Assembly (NCBI GenBank): GCA_047967505.1
Contig: CM106538.1
DNA length: 64,000 nucleotides
Strand: one strand, 5' to 3'
From: Dipteris shenzhenensis
Taxonomy: Eukaryota; Polypodiophyta; Polypodiopsida; Gleicheniales
Below are positions 1 to 12,205 of this stretch, piece after piece. The translations under genes were made by a program, and so were the position numbers. Positions within the stretch are counted from its first letter, which is position 1. Every line of letters starts with the position of its first letter. The notes under the pieces are model-generated. The model did not search any database and had not been told where the DNA came from. It saw only the letters and a program-made list of their open reading frames with translations.

Positions 1-254
1 CAACCCCTGAGAAAGAGTGCCCCAGCATAAAAAATATCATATCCACAGTAGTGTCCTGTCTTGCCTGCATACATATGTTGGTTGTGTTCTTGTAAAGCCA
101 CTATGTCAGGCTGAAATCTGTTGATGTACAGATTTCCATTTCCTACTGTCACACATGCCCTGGACATTGAGTGTGAAACATTTGATGTGAGTAGTCATAT
201 ATACAGGTATTTATAGTAATGTAACAACTATGTACAGCAGCAAAATTTATTAGG

Positions 255-1139
255 TCAGCCTTGCATTTCTATCTCAGGGTCGAGACCTCGCGCCTGAGAA
301 GTAGACAGCAACGCACCAACCTCTTCTTCTGGGAAGAGTGTTCTGCTGGCTGTTACTGCAGCCCATGTAATCCCAATTCCTGTGTTTATCTCTGGGGTAT
401 TCCCGCTAGAAGAGGCACCAGTCCAAGTGCGGGGGGGTGGAATTCTTCTAGCAGAAATAACTTTTCTTGGACTCTGCCAGCCATCAGTTGAAGGTTGTTG
501 TCCTTTGGTCGAGGATTGAATGACAGGAGGTGAATGTGATGTGAGATTCCCATTGGGAGCCACTGGAGCTTTGCCTTTATCCTGACTCCCAGCAGGCTGT
601 CTACTGCTTTTATTTTTGCTGACCACTGGAGTAGGAACATCTTTAGTGGGCATAGAGACTGACAAAGTGTCACGAGGCTTTTTATGTGGATTCATTGGAC
701 ACTGTGAAGCCATGTGTCCAAACTTTTTGCATTCAAAACAGGCCCCTGCAAATAAACCCCATTTGAGTTTATAAAAAGCACTTCCCATGTTCACATTATT
801 CACCGTGACTGAATAAGAGTCCGCCGGTGTGGGATTATCAGTATCCCAGAGAATGCAAAATCTGTTTGAGTTTCCATTTGGCCGTGGTGGGCAAACCACT
901 TTACCTAAAGATGCTGCAATTTTAGGCAAAAGCGAGGCCATACATTGGGGGAAATCAACAACTTCAACCCAAACCGGGCATCTGTGTCGAATTAAAGCCT
1001 GATAGTCCCTTGTGGGAGACCATGGCAAGACATGCACCATTTGCTGCCCAAAAAAAAGAGGTGAGTGTTCCAAAAGCATCGCTATCTTTTGCATTATAGC
1101 ATTTATCTGGTGACTATGGCAGACTTCTAGATGGCCCAC
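255..1139 (-). mobile_element. LINE ORF1 (gag-like) remnant in a RabGAP intron
   Basis: The minus strand has an open frame of 294 codons. Its first half resembles the DUF4283 domain of plant L1-type LINE ORF1 proteins (PVWVEVVDFP near residue 55). It is followed by a zinc knuckle, CFECKKFGHMASQC, with the C-X2-C-X4-H-X4-C spacing at about residues 134-147. The second half is a low-complexity tail rich in Ser, Pro and Lys, as is usual for ORF1. Such proteins bind element RNA. No endonuclease or RT follows downstream on this strand (below 255), so only ORF1 is seen, unless ORF2 lies outside the window. It lies antisense upstream of the first visible RabGAP exon, so it probably sits in an intron. 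A gypsy-type gag is less likely because of the DUF4283-like start. Confidence 0.7.
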
Positions 1140-1643
1140 ACTATATTGACTGGATCAAGTGGATGTGAAATGTGCTCCTGACAAGTTTGCAGCTTTATAC
1201 TATAGGTTTAATTTGATCTAAGGGTTCGATACTTGAAATCTGGTATCTTCAGAATCTAACCTTGACCTTGTGTGGCAAACTGTGAATTGTAAGATTAGTT
1301 TTGCTCTTTTTGTTAGGCATGACTAGCCTCACACAAAAAGTGGTTATTTACCCTGAAAGGAAACGATGATAACAATTGATATGTGGCATGAGGTTGAGGT
1401 GTTCTGGTCGAGGAAAAATATTGTACTTACCTCTTGTGCTTTTCTATAAATTCAGTGATTACAACTTTTAAGGAAGCATGCATCGTATTATGCTTCCAGT
1501 TTCACATACAGTTTGATATTTTCTCTGCATTTTACATTGCATATTTTCCTGGATTCCAAAAATGGTTGCTTTTCTTTTTTATGAGATCCTATATGTGTCT
1601 TGAAGATGTATTTTATTTCTCTTGTGTTTTTCTGTTATTACAG

Positions 1644-4600
1644 GTGGAAACAATAGAAGCTGAAATATCCCAGTTGAGCCAAACACTTGCTGAGAAGGAA
1701 GAGCAAAAGCAGGCTATGGTCCAGGTATTGTGGACTTGTAGTCAGCAAGAAAATCTGTTTATTCACTTCTATGCATGCAAGTTAGTGGGGGACGTTTTAC
1801 AAGCTGTGCAGTCATTCTATCGTTTGAAGAACATTGGGGATCTCCTGCTGGGCTTTGATATGTGTTGATTACCTGGCGACACTCTATCAATGGCTTTATT
1901 AATGTAGGACAATTCTTAACAATTTACATTAGGAAAGGCCTTATGTAGATAGTTACAAACCGGTTCATGGTAACACTCTAGGGTTGGTGTATCCAACCAA
2001 GAGGTCCCAGCCACCTGGCACAATCGGGGCAGTTTGACCTAATTTCAGAAGATTATCAGAGAAAATTGGGTTAACTGCTCGGTGCAATTGGATAAATCGA
2101 CTCAATGTTTTGAGTTGCTCAAAGCAAACAGCCCACCACAGAGTGCCCACGGAAACAGACAACCCTGACCAGTCAACGGACTCTTCACTCTAAACTCGTT
2201 GGGTATGCAGTGATCCACACACATCCTGGCTGAACTATCCTTCTTTTTTACAAAAAGGATGGGAGTTGCATATGGAAAATTGGCCGGTTTGATGAAGCCA
2301 TTCCGTAGCAACTCCTCTACTTGGAGCTCCACCTCCCCTGTGGCTTTGCTGAGCCGGTAGGGATGCTTGCTAGGTGAGAGGCTCTTGAAACGAGCTCGAC
2401 CCTTTGATCCTCTGACAGAATTATCTGTAAGAATGGCAGTAAACTTAAAGTGAAAAACATCTCCTTGTATTCTTGGAGTAAGTCTTCTTGCTGTGTGTTG
2501 GTGGCTACTCATAGACGGATTAGGTGGACTACTTCTCTATTTGTCATCTTGATTTGAATATGGTTCAGACATGGATTCGTTTGGCTATATTTTTAGTACT
2601 CTGCATGTGAATAAAACTCTTCTTGAGATATATAAAGGTTGCAAGTGGAACACGCCATGTGTAACCTAAGCTGACTACTTAGTTCATTGATATGCATGTG
2701 CATGTGGTAGTGTCGGGGATCTAGTTTGCACAGCAGGTCCAGATTTTCCTACACTGATGCGTTCTAATTTTTGTCTCTGTATGAGAAGCATGCCACCCTC
2801 TACTCCTTAGTTGGGGGTGAACCTGGCCTGATGAGTAGCTCTGAAGAGATAGCTGAGGAATGTGAGGGAAGGGTATCGCTCTCCTAGATGCTGTCTTAGA
2901 GCCACCTTGTGTGAATAGGATATAGTGTCATTAAAATTTCAGGAATTCTCCGCGTTTATGTCTTAATGATTCTCTCAGAAGGGGTTTAACAAGGACAGCT
3001 GGCGAAAATACTTAGTCTAACTAGACCTCCAACTTCCGTTTTTGGAAACAGACTTGGCTAGCCAAGCTGAATGACAGTCCTAGGGCTATTGGATGTTCCT
3101 ATGAGACTCGTTTTTTGGTGACTATGTACTTAGGGCACAAACAAATATTCAAACCCTTAGCCTAAAGGGCTCTCTCTTTGGATCCTATGATGCTAGCCAG
3201 AAGAAACCATGTTTCTGTCCAAATAAAACACTGAGAAAGGGCACTTCACGTTTCATAACATTTTTTATAACTGTGCCTCTTTAATAAAGAGTTTGGCTAG
3301 CTCCCTTTTATCAGTGTTTCTCGTAGAGTGTCTGTGCATGAGCAACTTTCTGTTTTGTGAGGGAGGAAAGTTTGCTCCGGCTGTCTCAAAGCGCTCGCCT
3401 TTGTCTAACTTGTCATTCAATGGTTTGTAACTTCATTCAATCAGGAAATGTACTAATTCTCAGGTGCCTAAAGGAAAACCAATTTCTTGCTTTCGTGTGG
3501 CTTGGATTTTTGCAGTTTTATCAAAATAAATGCAGGAAATTTGCTCCTCGATTAGCTCACTTGTTCCTGCGTAGTTTCCCTGGAGTGATGACGTACAATA
3601 GGAACATTACCATGTGATCAATATACTGTGTATGCAAAATATTTTTTCTTTCCATTCTAACCCCAATCACGGCTTCCATGAAATAATCATCATTTTATTT
3701 GAACAAGGTCACCCAAGATACATACTTGAGTATTGCGTTTGGTAATATGACCTCCAAATATTTGTGGAGCGTATATAGTTTACAAGGCAACAGTACACGA
3801 ATGACAACTTCTGAGAAAATGCAGGGGACTTTGATTCGATAAGTGTAATGAAAATTAACTCACAGTGATGGTATGTAAAAGTGTTTTTGGTGTGCTCACT
3901 GCTCAGGTGATGCTACGAATGGAACAAGAACAACGAATAACAGATAATGCTCGCCGATGTGCAGAGGAAGATGCAGCAGCACTGCGACATGCTTCCAATG
4001 CATTGCAGGTATCTAGTGTTTGAGAATTGCATGCTATATTATCATGGAAGTGATTGCTTATGATGCCAAACTTCTTTTTCCTTTGCAGGGCAAGATGCAA
4101 AACATACAATTTCGCCATGTGGACTATCCTAAAAAATCATAGATATGGTTAAAATCATAGATTTTTAAATTAATCCTATGAATTGAGTTTTGCTACAAAC
4201 CCATGCAAAACTGGACTGAATAATCTAGACCTTTGTGGGGATTCACATGGAACCAAATAACCTAAAAGGTTATGAAGAGAATCTAATATTAAAAGAATTC
4301 TCAGCTAAAACTGTTTGGAGCTCTTGTGCATTTATCCAGAAGCTCTTTGTCTACAGGTTTTTTCTTATATGTTGGAGGAATTTGTCTTTCATTTGAGGAA
4401 TACTGTGGAAAAGAGAACCTCATGATTGACTTTGCTTCTCTATGCTATCTTACATCATGTCTACAGTTGAAGCTGCAAACAAGTAAGGTATGTAGGTACT
4501 GACCACGTCTTGATATGCAATTAGCTCACGCATTGCCTCCCATGCATGCCATATTGGGCTGTCCTATAAACCAACCCTATGTAAGGTTAGAGTTTAGCCA

Positions 4601-7330
4601 GCCCAGCTTACCAAGAACGTACAATTAAATATCCTAAAAATGGACACAGGGGTTTCCATTATCATGCCTGTGTCACTAGGATTTGTTCAACCCACCTGAC
4701 AAGCGAATCGATGATGCAGAGAAGAAGTATAAGGATAGTCCCTCATGTAGCACTAACATGTGCCAGGTGCATAGATATGTCAAGTAGGTAGAATAGGATG
4801 TTCGGCCCGCTAGACCCTTTTCAGGCATGGAATTGAACATCAACATACGTGTTACTTCTTGGGGAATATGATCTGCCACAATCTCTTCCATTATATGCAA
4901 TCATACATTTTTGTCATAATTTCCCACACAATCTCACCCCTGTCACAGAGGGCAGCTACCACTCAGTTTGAGACTCATGGCAGCTAGCAAGAGACTAATT
5001 GAATTAAACGGTTGCTGCCTGCTCTGCCTCCTCCCTGCTAGCCCTTCCTGCCTCTCTTCCTGTTCACCCCTCTTCCTTTTCTGTCCCCCTTCTTTCCCAG
5101 CATAGCCGATTGAGGTTGTCTTCTTCAGGCATTCCATACTAGCTGGAAGCTCTCGTTTAATGTAAAGTAGATGTACTTTGTTGGGATGAAGTGGCTTTTG
5201 ATGGAAAGCTTCTGCCAGAACGTCCAGAAGTAGAAAATGGAAGACACTCATTGCCATTAGAGGGGTATGAAAGGAAAAAACGAGCAAAAGTTAGAAAGAC
5301 TTTCTCGATAAAGGATGCATGAGCTGTGTGACAGAGGAAACAAGGAGGTGGGTAATAGAGGGGATGACAAAGAGGGACGAGAGAAAAGGTAAGTCCTGAT
5401 TGGTAGGATTGAAGACACAGGAAAGGAGGGGAAGAACAAGAGGGGGTGGGGTAATATAGGGATGGCAAACATAAGAGAGACATGAAAGGTTGAATAGGAA
5501 TACTATAGTTGCCTCTAGGTAATGGGTAGACAACTCTTTGAAATTCCTGATAATCTGGACAGACTTCCTACTTAATTTATCTCCATTGCCAGGATCATAC
5601 GTGACACCTTACTCTACTCTATTATTGCACACAGCCTGACTTGGCATTACTTTCCTATAATATGGTTTAGTTTGAAGATTCTTTTTCCTTGGCAAATTGT
5701 CAACAGATTTGGGCATCTTGGTTGAGAGTGTGCATTTCAATACTTAATAAAAGGATACTCATAACAAGAACAAGAAGACTACGAGAGATGAATAGAAAGG
5801 CTAGTTAATACAAAGCAAGGATCAAATCTGCATACTTAAACATGAGCTGTTGTCAACCAAAGGTCTTGCACACAAATGCCGGTTATAGAATCATGACTTA
5901 AATATGAAATTTGTAAAGTAATTGTGGGAATGCTGTAGTAGATCATTCACAGAAAAGGGAATGGTGGCAAGACTGGGCATACTAATGGAATTTTTTTGGC
6001 AGGCTCAGTATGAGAGAGTGATGTTCGCACTCAGTGAAATGGAAAAAAGGACTCTTATTGCTGAAAGCATGTTGGAAGCAAATTTGCAATATCAGGCAGC
6101 CGATAATTGCCAGGTTGCTCCCTCCAAGTGGACTATTGGTCCTGCTGCAACACATAAAGGAGAACCATCACGATGGTCATGGCCAAGAATTTCCCCGAAG
6201 TAAACCTCTTTGATTAAAGCTCTCTTTTTGTTTTCTTTCATGTTTTCAGAATGGGGTGCAACCACATTATCTATACAAGGATATGTGCATTGGGAAAAGG
6301 AACTTACATGGTATGATATATTTAGTTGTCAAACGCCCAAGTGCAGTGAGTTTCAAAAGATATAAGAAGAGCACTACAGAAAAGAAAATATAACAAGAGG
6401 TTTGCTTCATGGCTGCTGGCAATTTCCCACGTACTCTAAATTTAACCCAAAGCTTTTTACACGCTTATGTACCTCTCATATCAGCCATTCATATTCATTG
6501 TCACATGAATGCTGATATCTAGGAAGGGATTCTACAGAATAGACACTTACATTAGCCTATGCATCTAAATAAGATAGAAGGGCGGAAAGTTGTAATGGGA
6601 AGAAGACGGCATTAGCTTATGCATCGGACGCAGATCAGTCTCAAGGTCCCTTTTGTTGTCTTGGCACAAAAAGCAACGTTTTACGCATAAAAAACTTTTA
6701 AAAGATTTCTCTTCACACAGTTGAAAAGATGAGTACAAGTAAAATGAATAAAGACCATTTAACAAATAGTAATGAGAATGCATGTACGGCCAGCAAGTAC
6801 CAGAGAGAACAATATTTACCTAGAGAAGATGACATGATAGGGAATGTGGAATGCATTACCAATTCCTCATTGGGCTGGGAATAGGGACCACTTGACCATT
6901 TGACAGATACATGTTCCTGTGTGTTTCAGGCCTGTCGATTCTGATGTTTCTTCAGCTGGGTCACGTGGGTCTTTGCTTCCAAGATTAGATGGTGACAACC
7001 AGCAGCTTGCTGATCCTTCTCAAAGGCAGGGTTTACTATTACGTCGGTTTTCTCTTCCTTGGTGCGAAAGCCCCAAGGTGCTCTCTTTCCCCATACTCAT
7101 TTTTGTCTGTGTACTACGTCTAGACTTAATAAGCAAGTTCCAACTTTTAGTGGCAGGGGAGCATAGGCGCTGATGGGCAAGGGGTTCTGTCTCCTCCTGG
7201 GCAAAGTTCAGAGCATTTTCCTGGCTGCTATTCTCCAACCACGAGTCCTCAAACCAGTTTTAAGAGTTCACAGACAACTCCTGAATGTCAAGATGAACCA
7301 GGAGTCCAGACCAACACATCCACAGTGTAG
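1644..7330 (+). CDS. TBC-domain RabGAP, C-terminal five exons
   Basis: Five exons share one reading frame: 1644-1724, 3907-4008, 6003-6199, 6930-7077 and 7157-7330 (TAG stop at 7328). All have AG acceptors and GT donors, and the phases match across every junction, including the split Lys codon at 6199/6930. The product is the acidic coiled-coil tail of plant TBC1/EVI5-like Rab GTPase-activating proteins: LAEKEEQKQAM, then MEQEQRITD, then EMEKRTLIAESMLEA, then a Ser/Pro/Gln-rich C-terminus. In this family the catalytic TBC domain (Arg and Gln fingers, accelerating GTP hydrolysis by Rab proteins in membrane traffic) lies N-terminal, here outside the window. No stop or frameshift breaks the exons, so the gene is probably active. 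Introns reach 2.2 kb and carry TE debris. The 7077 donor (gtgctc) and the short 79-bp last intron are the weakest calls. Confidence 0.85.
1965..2512 (-). mobile_element. Ty3/gypsy reverse transcriptase fragment
   Basis: In the first visible RabGAP intron the minus strand encodes the start of a Ty3/gypsy reverse transcriptase: PYRLS, then EELLRNGFIKPANFPYATPI, then LFVKKKDSSARMCVD at about 2250-2400. The consensus in this family is VDYR, here changed to VDHC. The frame decays after that and the 1965-2162 stretch is not recognisable. No LTRs, YxDD box, RNase H or integrase are seen, so this is a short dead fragment. It is antisense to the host gene. Confidence 0.75.
2513..3906. other. Intron sequence, nothing recognised
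   Basis: This is the remainder of the first visible RabGAP intron. I see no conserved frame, repeat or RNA gene. The 3357-3617 open frame has no recognisable similarity and no splice context. Confidence 0.5.
4009..6002. other. Intron sequence with a purine-rich tract
   Basis: This is the second visible RabGAP intron. A GA-rich tract at about 5320-5470 explains the overlapping minus-strand frames rich in Ser, Pro and Leu. A second AG at 4087-4088 (cctttgcag) is a possible cryptic acceptor, but the frame after it stops quickly. The family alignment also joins the 4008 donor directly to 6003. Confidence 0.5.
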
Positions 7331-9024
7331 GAACTCAATAATTTGATTGATGCACACTCTAACAAGGAAACAGGGGCTAAAAGAGAGGACTACGGAATTG
7401 TTGACTCAAAATAGCTACTTCAAGCTACAATGAAGAGCTGCGGATATTTTCAGCTGCTGTCCAACGAGAGCACATAATGAGGCCAAGGTTTTTGAAATTG
7501 GATTGCCTTCATCTATTTGTTGATTTTTCTCTGTGCACTTTCACTGTAAAGGTGGATCCTTCTGGACAAAGCTGATTCCATGCAACTCAGAACAGAAATT
7601 CCTCTCTGTGTGATTGGCTGCTAGGACACTGATCAGAAAAGATTCAGGCCTCATAGATATTGCTGAGTTCCTGATGTGGTAGCACTTAGTTTTCAGGAAT
7701 CAATCATTTTGAATATCTTGATTCAAAGGCCAACTTTGCCAAGGCAATGTGGTCATTAAAATTGTCCGGAAGAGTGTTGTTTCCTGATTTCATCATAGTG
7801 ATATCTATTCTTTGATTGGCATATTTGAATGAAGGATGACAATACTGCCAGATATCATCTTTTTCTTAACTTGAATTTCCATTTCTATGAGTGAACTTTT
7901 TGCTTCTCAAACCAAACAAATGAAAACCTACGATGTTAACGAAAAGGAGATGAAAAACAAAATATACAGGGGTGCGATATGTCACAAAAAAGTGCTTTCC
8001 TAGAAACATGTTCAAGTTGTGTGTGGGTGCATGAATGATGAAGATATTATGTTTATGCCCATGACCTTCCACACCCAACTTTGGAGAAGAAAATTTTGCC
8101 TTGTCTACCTACCTGTTGTGGACAATCAGGGTTGAGATTCTCACTCATACACATCTGACATGGCACAAATCATGAACGGAACTATAGAAATGCTCTAGGG
8201 TCTACTCCGCATTATAAAAAAGGATGACCTACTTTCGTAAGGCCTGCCCCAAAAACTTTAATCTTGATTTGAGTTGATGCCACCACAATGACATGCCCTT
8301 CTCAATGGTTCTACGTGCTTTGTTTTGAGGATGAAGGAAAAGAGGCCGATGCCACAGCAATTGAATCCAGTTGCTCCATAGAGAAGAAAATATACCTAGT
8401 AGTTGGGAGAAGTGGCAATGAGCTATGTTGAGAGCAGCCACGAAGAGTAGGAAAGGACGGACAACAAGGATGTTTGCAAAAACATATGACAAGACTCTGT
8501 AGGCTCCTTTGGATGTCTCCTTGAGCAAGATGTGGCTCTTGCCATGAAGATGGGAAGGCCTTCGGTGGTGGGCGAGAGGAAGAATATAAGGGTGAAAGCA
8601 AAAAAGCCAACATGAATATGAGGGTGAAAGCAAAGAAGTCCTTAGTCTTTCGCTCGCACCTTTGAACTCCTTGACACTCACCAGCCCTTCCTCATAGTCC
8701 AATATCATCGATGCAATTGTATGACACCAAGATTCGTTCAATCAAGATGCATGGCGGTGCCTACCATAGAGCTAGTCTATGAAGAGCATCAGGAATTGTA
8801 GTGCACATAATAAATGCTGAAAACTCCTGCCAACCACACCAAGAATAAATAATACCAATAAACTCTTATTTTTCTCTTTAGAAAAAGGCAAATCGTTACT
8901 AGGCCCTTCCCATGGAGGGGTAGGCCAACAAGACATCCTCCCTTGTGTGATGTCAATCACCTAGAGTTCGGAACTCAAGGGGACAAACACCTAGCTTGCA
9001 CTTCTCCACTCGAGGTTGTTACTT
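7331..9024. other. RabGAP 3' flank and intergenic DNA
   Basis: This holds the 3' UTR of the RabGAP gene and intergenic sequence up to the LINE target site. I saw no clear AATAAA signal. A minus-strand frame of 170 codons at 8229-8741 matches nothing I recognise and has no supporting context. Confidence 0.4.
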
Positions 9025-9028
9025 GTGT

Positions 9029-9044
9029 GTGTGTGTGTGTGAAA
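9029..9044 (+). repeat. 5' target-site duplication of the LINE (GT6-GAAA)
   Basis: The 16-bp sequence of six GT units plus GAAA is repeated exactly at 12190-12205, right after the LINE poly(A). The 5' copy sits in a slightly longer GT run (9025-9040), so the exact left edge is ambiguous by a few bases. Confidence 0.75.
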
Positions 9045-12000
9045 GAATTTCCCATTGACAGATTGCCTTGTCGAAGGCTTTTGCTAATTAATAATAGTCA
9101 TCTGGAGCATGTTGACTTTAAAGCCTTGGTCTCTGATGCTATTCAATCTCTCTCTCGTCAGATACGCATTGGTTAGGATTATGCTTGACAGGTTGTTGTT
9201 GCTCGGATGCAGGCAGTTATTCGAGATTATGGCAAATCCTATATGCAAGCCACAAGGGAGACTGTAGCACATGCCAAATTTACTTGTCAGAGTTTGACCG
9301 AGCTTGCTCATCTTCGCCCTTTGTCTTCAGAGGAAAGCATGCTCTTATGTTAGGCTCAATTCTCTCTTCAATCCAATGATCAAAGAAAGCTTGCTAAATG
9401 GGAAACTCGATCCAGACAATGGGCTTTTTTGGATAAAGGCTGCTCTTCCAAGCAATTTTTTAAGAGTTTACACTACAAAAGACAGGCTGTCAATATCTGT
9501 TGGATCCGGATGCTTGATGGTTCTTGGTCAACATCTCGTTCAGAGCTTGTTGATTTATGTGTGCAGCACTTCTCCACTCATTTTGGGCATATGGATACTC
9601 TTTCTCCTCGGGTTATGTCTGCACATCAGCTTCTTTTGCAGCATATTCATCCAATTCTGTCTGATGCTCAGGCTTTGGGACTTGAACATCCTTCACTGAA
9701 AGGGAATTGTCTGATGCACTGAGATCCTGTGACAGATGGAAATCTCCAGGATGGGATGGTCTCATTGTTGAATTCTTTCTTGCATTCTGGGATCTTCTTA
9801 AATTCACCTTGCTAGAAATGGTAAATACAGCATGGCAAAATCAGCAGATGCATGTGTCATGGAAAAAGAGTCTTCTCAAGCTGATCTCAAAGAAGCAGCT
9901 ATGTGATTCACTTGGTGATTGGAGGCCAATCACGCTCATGCCAGTCATTTACAAGATCATTGCCAAAATGGTGGTTGATCGGATTAAAGGTTATTTGCAT
10001 GATGGGTTGCATCCCTTCCAATATGGCTTTGTTCCACGTCGCCATATCACAGATAACATTGCCAATGCTTATATTGGGATTAAATATGCCAAATACATGC
10101 AGTTGGATGTTCTACTCTTACAAGTAGATATTGCAAAAGCCTTTGACACAGTTCAATGGAATTTCATCTCGCAAACTATGCGAGCTTTGGGGTTTGGACA
10201 AAAAATGCAGCAGGCTATTTATTAGCTTTATAGAGATAGCAATACGGCTTGCATTCTTTCTAGGGATATCTCTGATGAGTGGACTCTTCGTTGTTCGGTC
10301 CGCCAGGGATGCCTTCTCAGTGCTTTATTGTATGCCATTGCTACTCATCCTATGCTGCAATATATTGATCATCTTGTGGCTACAGGATCACTTCATGGCT
10401 TGGAATTGGATGCTAATTGCAGCATGGTTGCTCAAGCTTATGCTGATGATTCTTTCTTTACCTCGAAGAATACGCCCCATGATCTTGGTGCCTTGATTAT
10501 GCCTCTCTGTTTATGGTTTGGTAGCTGGTCTTCATGTTAATTTTCAGAAGTCTAAGCTACTCCCTTTGCATTCCAAAGACTGGCATAGTCTATTATGGCT
10601 CGGGGATATCATTTCACCCACTCAGTTTGTTCGTTATCTTGGTTACCCTTTGGGGTGGGAACTCACTCGCCGACAACAAACTGATTGGGTTTTGGCTAAG
10701 CTTCGAAAAAAGCTTGAGTATTGGAAACTGGCAACCTGGCCTTTGCACGTTCGTCTTTAAATAGTGCAGTCCATCCTTGTGGCATATATTCAATTTTACT
10801 TGCCATTGATCATGTTCACTAAGGCAGATCTTACATCTTTCATGTCTGTCTTTACGGAAATCTTCTGGTGATCCAAACATGGCAAAAAAAGTCTCAGGCT
10901 GCTTTCGATGCATCACATTTGTTCTCCCAAGATGCATGGTGGATTGAACATCACGGATATTCATGTGCATATTCTTGCCCACAGGGGAAAAATGTTGCTG
11001 TGATTTCTGCAAAGATGATCAGCCTTGGGCTCTTATGATTAGGACTCTGGTCACTCATATCAGTATTTCTGCATTTGGTCATTGGTAACTCGATCAATGG
11101 GATTTCTTTTTTGGCTGCATTGATGGCACTTTGCCTGGCTGCCCTTTTGTCTCCCGCTTGCTTCTTAACTGGAAGCATGTTCTTTCTCATTTGGAATGGA
11201 ATGGATGACAATCTTTGCTTGGGAATTCTTTGAGAGCTGAAAGCATTCACTGGTCGAAAATCTTTCAGCCTCCCTTGGCTTTACAGAAACCTCGAAGTTT
11301 CTACTTTGTCTCGTTTAAAGGCATCACCTCGGTTGCTGATGTTCTAGATCATGCTGATACTGTGCTCCCCTTTTCTCTAGCAGCCACTACATATGGATTG
11401 GGCTCTCATTATCGTCTTTTGTGGCGATAAATTACTTCTATGCTTTCGCCTTTTATTCCGATTCCTCCTTTGGAACTCTAGGACCGGCTGGAAGATTGGA
11501 CTTTGACTTCTCCAGGGTCCTCTTATCGTCCTTTGAGGCTATCTCAGATTACTGTACCTGCATTGTGTAAAATCATTTTGCTTCAACCTTGGGTTTCAGA
11601 GAAAGGTGATTCTATTTGGCGAATGCATCGCCCAGCCCAGCCAAGTGGTGGAGGAAAAGATTATAGCAACTTCGGGCCTATAAAGTACCGCTTTGGCAAC
11701 ATGTTTTCTTTTGGCGAGTTCTTTTAGGAGTGTTTCCATCTGGACAGCTATTAGCTCATCGACACATTGCTCCTGCACTTTGCCACAGATGTTCTGCTTC
11801 TTCGGAGACTGTGCCTCACTTGTTTTGGCATTGTCCATGCTCTCGTGAGTTTTTTTAACTGCTTCGATAGTGCCTGCGAGCGAGATTCCCATTTGTTCTG
11901 TTTGGGAAGTTCTTCTGGCTATTTGGGTTTCATCCATCCAGCAGACCGGAGTTTCATCTTTTCTTCATTTGGGTTCGCTACTGGGCACGATGGACTTTAT

Positions 12001-12189
12001 GGACATGTAGGAATTGTAAAGTCTTTGGTGATCCTACTTTCTCTCTGTTTGGCTTTTTAAGGCGTTCTCTGCAGCAATCTTTCTTTGATTGCTTGCAGAC
12101 CCGCTACATAGATCATGAGGTCTTTTTGGCATATACTGATTGCTACTCATATAATATAATCAATCAAAGATTTCACCAAAAAAAAAAAA
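9045..12189 (+). mobile_element. 5'-truncated L1-type LINE, ORF2 pseudogene
   Basis: A degenerate LINE ORF2 runs on the plus strand with frameshifts and stops. In order: the linker upstream of RT (WAFLDKGCSSKQFFKSL near 9422); RT motifs KSPGWDG (about 9741), DWRPITLMPVIYKIIAK (about 9920), GFVPRRHITDNI (about 10027) and VDIAKAFDTVQWNF (about 10124); then, after a frameshift, RQGCLLSALLYAI (about 10302), the catalytic AYADDS box (about 10437) and VRYLGYPLGW (about 10630). A C-terminal zinc finger (CHRCSASSETVPHLFWHC) lies at about 11780-11835. It ends in a 12-A tail (12178-12189) and is bounded by a 16-bp target duplication. The endonuclease and ORF1 are absent. In this family the product primes reverse transcription at nicked target DNA; this copy is dead. 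Confidence 0.9.
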
Positions 12190-12205
12190 GTGTGTGTGTG
12201 TGAAA
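12190..12205 (+). repeat. 3' target-site duplication of the LINE (GT6-GAAA)
   Basis: An exact copy of 9029-9044, directly after the poly(A) run, as expected for target-primed reverse transcription. Confidence 0.75.

Noticed and set aside
4087-4140. Possible extra RabGAP exon after cctttgcag
   Set aside because: The frame stops within 20 codons, and the family alignment joins 4008 to 6003 without a gap.
5157-5533. Overlapping Ser/Pro/Leu-rich minus-strand frames in a RabGAP intron
   Set aside because: Made by a purine-rich tract on the plus strand.
8229-8741. 170-codon minus-strand frame
   Set aside because: No recognisable domain, an overlapping second frame, and no promoter or splice support. 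Kept only as unexplained.
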